Assembly: GCA_964601355.1 (NCBI GenBank)
Contig: CAZRNB010000138.1
Location: forward strand, 1-7,170
DNA: 7,170 nt
From: CAZRNB01 sp964601355
Lineage (GTDB): Bacteria; Planctomycetota; Phycisphaerae; Sedimentisphaerales; Anaerobacaceae
Direction of reading: 5' to 3'
Shown: in pieces, positions 1-4,794 of the stretch
Position numbering within the stretch: position 1 is the stretch's first letter
Layout: each line of letters starts with the position of its first letter
The notes under the pieces: generated by a model
What the model was told of the DNA's origin: nothing
The model's input: the letters and a program-made list of their open reading frames with translations, nothing else
Databases searched by the model: none
Program-made: the position numbers and the translations under genes

Positions 1-477
1 GCTTTGAGCGATGAGCGGATGTGTAAACTAGCGGCGGAGCAGGATGTGCCGGTTGTCTTAATGCACATACAGGGGACACCACAGACGATGCAGATTGAGC
101 CAAAGTATGATGATGTGGTCGGCGAGGTGCGGCAGTTTCTTTTGGATAGAGCAAAGCGTGCGGAGCAGTTTGGCATACCAAAAGAAAGAATATTTATTGA
201 TCCCGGCTTCGGTTTTGGCAAGACTTTAGAGCATAATCTTTTACTTTTAAGAAATATCAATAAGTTTGTCGATACCGGCTATCGAGTTCTTGTGGGCACA
301 AGCCGAAAGAATTTTATCGGCAAGCTCACCGGCAAAGAAAACCCAGCCGAGAGGATATTCGGCAGCGCTGCAACGGTTGCCTTATGCGCCGCAGCCGGCG
401 TTTCGATCGTTCGTGTTCACGATGTAGCCGAAATGGCAGATGTAATAAAGGTGGTTCAGGCTGTCCTAAAGAGATAG
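1..477 (+). CDS. folP: dihydropteroate synthase, C-terminal part (5' end outside window)
   Basis: This enzyme joins 6-hydroxymethyl-dihydropterin pyrophosphate to p-aminobenzoate to give dihydropteroate in cytoplasmic folate synthesis, and it is the sulfonamide target. The frame is open from base 1 (Ala-Leu-Ser-Asp...), so the gene enters from the left and about the last 158 residues are present. Family motifs appear in the right order: VVLMHIQGTPQTMQ, then the IDPGFGFGK pterin-site segment, then GTSRKNFIG (the SRK loop), and finally RVHDVAEMADV close to the C-terminus, where Arg and His bind the pyrophosphate. The length and the end position fit a normal C-terminus, so this copy looks intact. 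It stops with TAG. A second divergent copy of its last ~25 codons lies about 1 kb downstream (1477-1551). No hairpin terminator is visible after the stop. Identification is firm; the Planctomycetota flavour of the sequence is only an impression. Confidence 0.96.
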   Translation, partial: ALSDERMCKLAAEQDVPVVLMHIQGTPQTMQIEPKYDDVVGEVRQFLLDRAKRAEQFGIPKERIFIDPGFGFGKTLEHNLLLLRNINKFVDTGYRVLVGTSRKNFIGKLTGKENPAERIFGSAATVALCAAAGVSIVRVHDVAEMADVIKVVQAVLKR

Positions 478-596
478 ACCAAAATGTAATCGGCTGGCAC
501 ATCTTGCTCTGTGGGAATTGGTAAAATGTAAAAGTTGAAGTATCGTGCCAAACTCAATAGGCAAAAAAAATAACGTTTGAATGTATATTAGATTTG

Positions 597-603
597 AAAG
601 GAG
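597..603 (+). promoter_or_regulatory. ribosome binding site of the lipoprotein gene
   Basis: AAAGGAG lies six bases before the ATG at 610. It is a near-consensus Shine-Dalgarno sequence and fixes the start of the lipoprotein gene. The 132-bp gap after folP is AT-rich near this site, but I could not pick out a convincing -35/-10 pair in it. Confidence 0.75.
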
Positions 604-609
604 TCAACA

Positions 610-1146
610 ATGTACAAACTGATGGGGACAATTCTATTATTTAGTTTAATGTTTGGTTGTTCGAGCACCAACAAAATTGGCGTGCCAGACGCAGGTGTCA
701 CAGTGATTGACTTTGGTGCAGAAAGGAGAGGTGTTTATCTTTGGAAAACCGATGATGGAAAACATACTGTCGTCTCAGAACCGTCACCGGATGTGGCGCT
801 GGCGATTACCGCTTCTTTAGGTTTATCGGCAAAAACGGTTGGTGAGCTTGCAGACCCTAACCTAAAAGCTGCTTATGCAAGCAAAGTGGTAGATTTAGCT
901 AACCGTAGTCAGACGCTACAAGTTCTTCGCGAGTCCCTATTTAGATTGTCCGAAATGGGAGAAAGTTCGAGTTTTTCTGCTGATCAGAGAGTTGAGCTTT
1001 ACAAAAAGGTTTTGGATACCGTAGGATTAATTGCGGCCACTGAGTTCGCCAATAGTAAAGCCCCAGAGGAATTGAAGAAGAACACATTGGAAAAGTTTTT
1101 GTCAGATATTGGAACCGGAACGGTGAAACCACCAAATCAAAATTAG
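610..1146 (+). CDS. predicted small lipoprotein of unknown function
   Basis: A 178-residue protein whose N-terminus (MYKLMGTILLFSLMFGC) is a short hydrophobic signal ending in a lipobox-like LMFG-Cys. Cys17 would be lipidated and the mature protein membrane-anchored. Phe at -2 is not typical of a lipobox, so signal peptidase II processing is likely rather than certain. The mature part opens with a Gly/Val-rich beta-looking stretch (GVYLWKTDDGKHTVVSEPSPD, about residues 41-60). It continues as amphipathic helices (about 62-165) containing KVVDLANRSQTLQVLRES. I do not recognise the family. A strong Shine-Dalgarno sequence precedes the ATG. The next gene begins 12 bases after the stop, so the two are probably co-transcribed. 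The pair lies between intact folP and a stray folP tail, which suggests it arrived as an insertion. The reading frame is certain enough; the function is unknown. Confidence 0.8.
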   Translation: MYKLMGTILLFSLMFGCSSTNKIGVPDAGVTVIDFGAERRGVYLWKTDDGKHTVVSEPSPDVALAITASLGLSAKTVGELADPNLKAAYASKVVDLANRSQTLQVLRESLFRLSEMGESSSFSADQRVELYKKVLDTVGLIAATEFANSKAPEELKKNTLEKFLSDIGTGTVKPPNQN

Positions 1147-1158
1147 GGAGCTGCAAAA

Positions 1159-1362
1159 ATGTTTAAGATATTAAAAAAAATGAAGGAAGATGGCACTATC
1201 GGCGACTTTCTGTTCCCATCTTTGCCAAGCAGGATTAAAGGTAAGGTCAGCCACTTATTAGATGATGTTGTCTTTATTGAGTCGAGGATTGATGGAGAGG
1301 TATGTGAGTTCATCACTCATCCCAACAGTGTGTATATCGTGCAGAAGAAAATCGTAGCATAA
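1159..1362 (+). CDS. small conserved-looking protein of unknown function
   Basis: A 67-residue cytoplasmic protein with no signal peptide or membrane segment. It starts with a lysine-rich helix (MFKILKKMKEDG). Alternating beta-type strands follow (IKGKVSHLLDDVVFIES, then CEFITHPNSVYIVQKK), compatible with a small beta-barrel or SH3-like fold, though this is only a guess from the pattern. The ATG has a GGGAG Shine-Dalgarno at 1146-1150 that overlaps the lipoprotein gene's stop codon. This argues for translational coupling and a shared transcript with that gene. It is short enough that a chance ORF must be considered, but the ribosome binding site and tight spacing favour a real gene. No family is recognised. 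Confidence 0.6.
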   Translation: MFKILKKMKEDGTIGDFLFPSLPSRIKGKVSHLLDDVVFIESRIDGEVCEFITHPNSVYIVQKKIVA

Positions 1363-1476
1363 AATTTTGCTTGAGCGAACAACGTTAAAATCGGCTGTAC
1401 ACATCGTCGTTGGGAGTAAAACAAGAATGGGAAGTAAGCGATCAAAGCGAGATTGCTGACATACAGTTAAGCAATG

Positions 1477-1551
1477 ACCCGTGTCCACGATGTAGCTAAA
1501 ATGGCGGATGTGGTAAGGGTGGCTAAAGCGATAGCGCAAAGTGATGGATAA
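1477..1551 (+). pseudogene. folP: detached 3' fragment of a second folP copy
   Basis: Read in frame from 1480, the DNA encodes RVHDVAKMADVVRVAKAIAQ followed by SDG and TAA. This matches the C-terminus of folP at the left of the window (RVHDVAEMADVIKVVQAVLKR). Over the first 43 bases (1480-1522) 36 are identical to the folP copy, and several differences are silent (GTC for GTT, GCT for GCC in the shared codons). The fragment keeps the Arg-His pyrophosphate-binding motif but lacks the rest of the enzyme. Upstream in the same frame only ACC and ATG precede it before a TAA at 1468-1470. It is therefore not a working enzyme. It is either the displaced original end of folP after an insertion or the end of a second, otherwise lost folP allele. 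Confidence 0.8.
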
Positions 1552-1659
1552 TTATTCTTGATATGCTGTTTCTATAATGTAAGATATTATCAGGTCGAAA
1601 GTCGAAGGGATAAATGTTTGGTATTTACATAGTGTTATATAATATGCGATTTGAGTCGT

Positions 1660-1743
1660 TGTCATTGCGAGGCCTGTTGAGCAGGCCGTGGCAATCTCAT
1701 AGTATCAGGAGTTGGAGATTGCTTCGCTTCGCTCGCAATGACA
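1660..1743. repeat. 84-bp palindromic interspersed repeat (REP/MITE-like)
   Basis: Perfect 12-base terminal inverted repeats, TGTCATTGCGAG at 1660-1671 and CTCGCAATGACA at 1732-1743, bound the element. Inside are a second inverted pair (GCAATCTC at 1691-1698, GAGATTGC at 1715-1722) and a small GC hairpin (GGCCTG at 1671-1676, CAGGCC at 1682-1687). The TCATTGCGAG...GCAATCTC wording with TTCGCTTCGCTCGC is that of a palindromic repeat seen in many copies in assorted bacterial genomes. It has no coding capacity and no visible target duplication. It lies 56 bases before the nucleotidyltransferase gene and could fold in the transcript leader. Confidence 0.85.
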
Positions 1744-1799
1744 CCCGTTATTTGAAATGTTGCATAGTAGCAGAGTCTTTGTACTGGAGACGGTAGCGT

Positions 1800-2117
1800 A
1801 TGGCTGATAGTGATTTGACAAAAGAGGATATTATAAGTTTGGTTCGACAATCAAAGGCAGAATTAAGCTCTTTAGGCGTGAAATCCATAGGATTGTTTGG
1901 ATCATTTGTAAGAGAAGAGTCTTCTTCACAAAGCGATATTGATATATTGGTGGAATTCGACCGTGGTAAAAAGACTTATGATAACTTCATTGATATCTGT
2001 TTTCTGCTTGAGGAATTACTGAGGCGCAAAGTTGAGCTTGTTACGGTTGATTCGTTAAGTCCTTATATAAAGCCGTATGTGTTGAAGGAAATTGAATATG
2101 TCCAACTGTCTGCTTGA
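1800..2117 (+). CDS. mntA: MntA-type nucleotidyltransferase antitoxin
   Basis: A 105-residue minimal nucleotidyltransferase of the DNA polymerase beta superfamily. In characterised MntA/HepT pairs the MntA enzyme transfers AMP to a tyrosine of the HEPN toxin HepT and so silences its RNase. The signature GSX10DXD is complete: Gly34-Ser35, then Asp46 and Asp48 in GSFVREESSSQSDID. Glu79 in KVELV takes the place of the third metal-binding carboxylate. Length is normal for the family. The ATG at 1800 has a GGAGA Shine-Dalgarno at 1786-1790. The gene overlaps the following hepT by 20 bases, the usual operon arrangement of these pairs. As the toxin gene downstream is interrupted, the antitoxin may have lost its target or may act on a shortened HepT. 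Confidence 0.9.
   Translation: MADSDLTKEDIISLVRQSKAELSSLGVKSIGLFGSFVREESSSQSDIDILVEFDRGKKTYDNFIDICFLLEELLRRKVELVTVDSLSPYIKPYVLKEIEYVQLSA
2085..2089 (+). promoter_or_regulatory. ribosome binding site that sets the hepT start
   Basis: AAGGA inside the end of mntA stands eight bases before the ATG at 2098. It favours that ATG over the in-frame TTG at 2092, which would be too close. The position implies translational coupling of the two genes. Confidence 0.6.
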
Positions 2118-2445
2118 ATATCTGCATCATATTCTTGATGAGATAGACTACATCGAAGGTATTATCTGCAAGGTTGGCCAATCTGATTTTCTTGCAGATA
2201 AGACTTTGAAGCGGTCATTTGTTCGAAGTATAGAAATAATCGGCGAGGCGGCTAAGAAGATACCATCTGATTTTAAGAGTAAGTATAGTGACATAGAATG
2301 GAGGAAAATAGCCGGTATGAGGGACAAGCTTATTCATGGTTATTTCGGGGTGGATTAGTATTTGGTCTGGGACGTTGCTACAAATAAGCTGCCAGTACTA
2401 AAGCAAAAGATTATCCAAATAATGAGTGACGAAGGCATGAGTTGA
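2098..2445 (+). pseudogene. hepT: HepT-like HEPN RNase toxin gene interrupted by an in-frame TAG
   Basis: The frame encodes a HEPN-family (DUF86/HepT) protein, the RNase toxin partner of MntA. Residues 1-86 include the helical pair around FVRSIEIIGEAAKKIP and the active-site motif RDKLIHGYF (Arg75, His80, Tyr82; RX4HXY). Directly after GVD a TAG at 2356-2358 ends the frame. The same frame then continues past it as YLVWDVATNKLPVLKQKI..., the family's normal C-terminal helix, to TGA at 2443-2445. Without the stop the protein would be 115 residues, a typical HepT length. Relatives usually have an aromatic or other sense residue at this position, so a single TAT/TAC to TAG change explains it. As written, translation gives an 86-residue protein that keeps the catalytic motif but loses the last helix. 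It is probably inactive or unstable. A sequencing error is the main alternative. Confidence 0.85.
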
Positions 2446-2536
2446 CGACTGTACTTATAGTGGTTTCAGTATAGTGCATTCTTAGATATAACGTAAAAGT
2501 GCTGACGAATACATGTTATGTCTATGAGGATATAAA

Positions 2537-3076
2537 ATGGCATTCAGTGAACCTATTAAACTGGCGGTGAAAAAGCGTTCTCACTTCGCCTGCTGTTTAT
2601 GCCATGCGCTTTATGTCGAAGTGCACCATATTATTCCTGAAGCAGAAGGTGGAGACGATACCGAAGATAACGCTGCTCCACTTTGTCCCTCATGCCATGA
2701 GACGTATGGCGCCAATCCTGACAAACGCAAGTTCATTCGTGAATGTCGGGACTTCTGGTATGATTTATGTAGCAGAAGGTTTGCTGGGGATACAGACAAG
2801 TTGGAAGAAATATCTAACCTCGTTGCAAATGCTGCGACCAAAAATGACATCAATAACTTGAGCGACAAAATCGCTGCCATCCTTGAGAATATTAAGAGTA
2901 ACCAAAAGAAGCCTGAGCAGCAGAGAAAAGAGGAACTTGCAAGTTTCACAGGGATGCTGGGAGCTACACCCCTTGGTGGCATTAGTGTTGGCAGGCAGTG
3001 CAGGTACTGTGGTACAACAATCGGATTGTATATAGGTGACCAAGGGCGTTGCCCCCATTGCGGTCAACCATGGTAA
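2537..3076 (+). CDS. HNH endonuclease-like protein with C-terminal zinc ribbon
   Basis: A 179-residue predicted cytoplasmic nuclease. Residues 19-58 form a zinc-bound HNH (beta-beta-alpha metal) domain. CCLC provides Cys19/Cys22, VEVHHI gives the paired histidines 30-31, Asn45 lies in EDNAAPLC, and Cys50/Cys53 with His54 lie in CPSCHETYG. All expected HNH and zinc positions are present. About residues 85-135 are charged and helical, possibly coiled coil. The end carries a separate four-cysteine ribbon: Cys155/Cys158 in CRYCG and Cys172/Cys175 in CPHCG. The ribbon probably binds nucleic acid or mediates contacts. GAGGA at 2526-2530 supports the ATG. Stand-alone HNH proteins of this kind occur in restriction, phage and mobile DNA, and no methylase or integrase lies beside it. 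Its biological role, and whether it cuts DNA, cannot be told from the sequence. Confidence 0.85.
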   Translation: MAFSEPIKLAVKKRSHFACCLCHALYVEVHHIIPEAEGGDDTEDNAAPLCPSCHETYGANPDKRKFIRECRDFWYDLCSRRFAGDTDKLEEISNLVANAATKNDINNLSDKIAAILENIKSNQKKPEQQRKEELASFTGMLGATPLGGISVGRQCRYCGTTIGLYIGDQGRCPHCGQPW

Positions 3077-3182
3077 TGATGGACAAATCAGGTATATCCC
3101 ATTCGATGTAAGATATTGCCACAAGTAGTTGTAGGATTGACACGTTTCCTGCCCTGCGGACATTGCATGGGAACAAAAACAG

Positions 3183-3512
3183 CTATATTAAAGTAATTGC
3201 ATCCTTGCTGATATTATGTATGAAAGAGGCGCCTTCCTTGCAAAGCTGGGCAAATATGCTTTTGCTGATAACCTTCGGTGATATACAAACGTCCATTTCC
3301 AGCAACATATCTGTCACAATATCATAGACTTTATCACGAATATGCCAGTCATCAGTTTCTACAATAACCAGCACATCTATATCTGAGTCAGGGTGGTCGT
3401 CTCCGCGGGCTTTTGAGCCGAATAACCTCAGTTCGATGAACTGTTTGCCAAAAGTCTGCTCAAGAATAGTTTTAAATTTTTTGATAACCGAATTTTCCTG
3501 GTCACTTAACAT
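3183..3512 (-). CDS. orphan minimal nucleotidyltransferase (MNT family)
   Basis: A 109-residue protein of the DNA polymerase beta-like minimal nucleotidyltransferases. GSX10DXD is complete: Gly32-Ser33, Asp44 and Asp46 in GSKARGDDHPDSDID. Asp74 in EMDVCIS is the third metal ligand. Catalysis, presumably nucleotide transfer to a protein, is therefore plausible. I place the start at the ATG at 3512 (MLSDQENSV). The frame stays open to a TTG at 3548, but that start would add an AT-rich, Ile/Tyr-rich leader. Neither start has a clear Shine-Dalgarno. Family members usually pair with a HEPN gene directly downstream. Here the next DNA in that direction is the convergent HNH gene, so no partner is present and this is an orphan. 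It differs clearly in sequence from the mntA copy 1 kb away. The ~119-nt repeat begins 15 bases upstream of its start. Confidence 0.85.
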   Translation of the reverse strand: MLSDQENSVIKKFKTILEQTFGKQFIELRLFGSKARGDDHPDSDIDVLVIVETDDWHIRDKVYDIVTDMLLEMDVCISPKVISKSIFAQLCKEGASFIHNISKDAITLI

Positions 3513-3526
3513 TAATATAATGATAT

Positions 3527-3645
3527 AATATTGATTATCTAGAGGCAACTAAAAAGCGTCTTCAGGATAACCTTTTTCTCTGGTTGTTTATTGCACGGTG
3601 AAGACCGTTTTTATGGGCTCGGTGACATCGTGAACAATGCCACAC
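3527..3645 (+). repeat. copy 1 of an uncharacterised ~119-nt direct repeat
   Basis: This segment matches 6939-7057 without net gaps. Over the best 95 bases (3551-3645) about 68 are identical. Fully shared blocks include TTCAGGATAA, TTGCA, GAAGACCGTTT, GGCTC, CATCG and TGCCACAC. The first 24 bases share AATATTG at the same spacing and AAAAAGC at the end. On the minus strand both copies have one common reading frame (VWH..RC.RA..NGL..A...R..LS then TGA). In this copy that frame could start at an ATG at 3669 and give 35 residues. The repeat lies in the divergent gap between the orphan nucleotidyltransferase and the phosphoesterase. I do not recognise it as a known riboswitch, transposon end or RNA family. 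Confidence 0.7.
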
Positions 3646-3670
3646 TTGCTGGGAGAGAAGGCTTTGCATT

Positions 3671-3676
3671 AAGGAA
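3671..3676 (+). promoter_or_regulatory. ribosome binding site supporting a GTG start
   Basis: AAGGAA stands eight bases before the GTG at 3685. No ATG is better placed ahead of the twin-arginine signal, so this site decides the GTG start of the phosphoesterase. Confidence 0.65.
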
Positions 3677-3684
3677 ATATTTTT

Positions 3685-4701
3685 GTGAGCAATAAGTGCT
3701 CTACACAAGAATGGCATAAGCTAAAACCTATCACATCATCAGAATTGTCCAGTCAGCATTTGTTAATCGGTCGCAGGTTGTTTCTGAAATCGGCTGTTGC
3801 TGCTGTGGCTGGTTCGGCTTTTCTGCCATTTTCCTGTGCTCCCAGCAATAAATCAATCGCAGGCCGACGTCCCGTGCGGTTTGGTATTGTTGCTGATAGT
3901 CATTACGCCTACGCCGATGCCGTGGGCACGCGATTCTACCGCGAGTCGTTCGATAAACTGGCCGAGTGCGTGAGATTTATGAACATCGAGAGAGTTGACT
4001 TCCTTATTGAGCTGGGAGATTTCAAAGACCAGGATACACCGCCGGTTGAGCAAAAGACAATTGAATATCTTCAGAAGATAGAACAAGTGTTCCAACAATT
4101 CAACGGGCCTATATATCACGTCATCGGCAATCACGATATGGATAGCATCTCCAAGCAGCAGTTTCTAACGAATGTCGAAAATACAGGCATAAATGCCGGC
4201 AGCAAATATTACTCATTCGATTTTAAGGGCTTGCACTTTATCGTGCTTGACGCCAATTACAGAGCCGATGGCGTTGAGTACGATCACGGCAATTTCGATT
4301 GGAAAGATGCCAACATTCCACAGCATGAGCTTGATTGGCTCAGACAAGACCTTGCCGCGACGAGTAATCCCGTCATTATATTTGTTCATCAGTTGCTTGA
4401 TGGTGTCGGCTCGGTCTTTATTAAAAATGCAGCCGATGTAAGGCAAGTCCTTGAGGAGTCAGGTCAGGTTCTTGCTGTCTTCCATGGTCATCACCACGAA
4501 GGAAGATACTGCAGCATCAATGGGATTCACTATTATACTCTAAAGGGAATGATCGAGGGTCAGGGCCAAGACAACAACGCGTATGCGATTGTTGAGGTGC
4601 GTCACGACCTCAATATTGTTGTCACCGGCTATCGCAAGGCTGCGAGTAGAGAACTTGCACCAAGCCAAAAGTTTTGCGAAGCAGTTTCACCTGCCCGTTA
4701 A
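3685..4701 (+). CDS. Tat-exported calcineurin-like metallophosphoesterase
   Basis: A 338-residue two-metal phosphoesterase. The N-terminus has an unusually long polar lead (about 28 residues), then GRRLFLKS (Arg30-Arg31), a hydrophobic core and FLPFSC with Cys51. This is a twin-arginine signal, possibly ending in a lipobox, so the folded enzyme is probably exported and perhaps membrane-anchored. All calcineurin-fold blocks follow: Asp71-Ser-His73, Gly111-Asp112, Gly148-Asn-His-Asp151, His235 in FVHQ, and Gly268-His-His-His271. The ADSHYA...GTRFYRES opening resembles the ADP-ribose/CDP-alcohol diphosphatase (ADPRM-like) branch. A nucleotide or other phosphoester substrate is possible, but this is inference. 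It is convergent with the large BNR protein gene, which is also exported. Upstream lies copy 1 of the 119-nt repeat. I saw no strong terminator in the 93-bp gap after it. Confidence 0.92.
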   Translation: MSNKCSTQEWHKLKPITSSELSSQHLLIGRRLFLKSAVAAVAGSAFLPFSCAPSNKSIAGRRPVRFGIVADSHYAYADAVGTRFYRESFDKLAECVRFMNIERVDFLIELGDFKDQDTPPVEQKTIEYLQKIEQVFQQFNGPIYHVIGNHDMDSISKQQFLTNVENTGINAGSKYYSFDFKGLHFIVLDANYRADGVEYDHGNFDWKDANIPQHELDWLRQDLAATSNPVIIFVHQLLDGVGSVFIKNAADVRQVLEESGQVLAVFHGHHHEGRYCSINGIHYYTLKGMIEGQGQDNNAYAIVEVRHDLNIVVTGYRKAASRELAPSQKFCEAVSPAR

Positions 4702-4794
4702 TTTGAGCTTATGGAGTAAATAATGGATTAACGGTCTCTTCTTTGTTTCAGCAAGTAGAGATTAAAACCAACGGCAATTTTATTTGCATTAGAA

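Larger units (their letters stand above)
1363..1799. other. 437-bp stretch between genes holding a folP fragment and an interspersed repeat
   Basis: This gap contains no complete gene. From left to right it holds a short segment at 1389-1420 that weakly resembles the sequence just after folP (488-529; shared AATCGGCTG and CACATC). Next is the detached folP tail (1477-1551), then about 100 bp of AT-rich sequence with no visible feature, then the palindromic repeat at 1660-1743. Last is a 56-bp leader to the nucleotidyltransferase gene. The whole stretch looks like recombination debris rather than a regulatory region. Confidence 0.6.

Noticed and set aside
1381..1420. Possible integron attC-like site around AACGTTAAAATCGGCTG
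   Set aside because: The GTT/AAC core motifs do not fit the attC consensus and there is no matching imperfect palindrome or integrase.
2356..2358. TAG in hepT as a recoded sense codon (for example pyrrolysine)
   Set aside because: TAG ends folP, the lipoprotein gene and the orphan nucleotidyltransferase normally here, and there is no known context for recoding in HepT. Mutation or error is simpler.
1577..3117. Shared 12-mer ATGTAAGATATT at 1577-1588 and 3106-3117
   Set aside because: AT-rich, with no similarity extending on either side; a chance match is likely.
3501..3530. TATAAT-like boxes next to the orphan nucleotidyltransferase start
   Set aside because: The stretch is so AT-rich that TATAAT occurs twice by composition, and no -35 box sits at a usable spacing.
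4731..4765. Possible terminator hairpin between the convergent phosphoesterase and BNR genes (TCTCT at 4735-4739, AGAGA at 4757-4761)
   Set aside because: The stem is only five base pairs with a 17-base loop and no proper T-run, so it is too weak to call.
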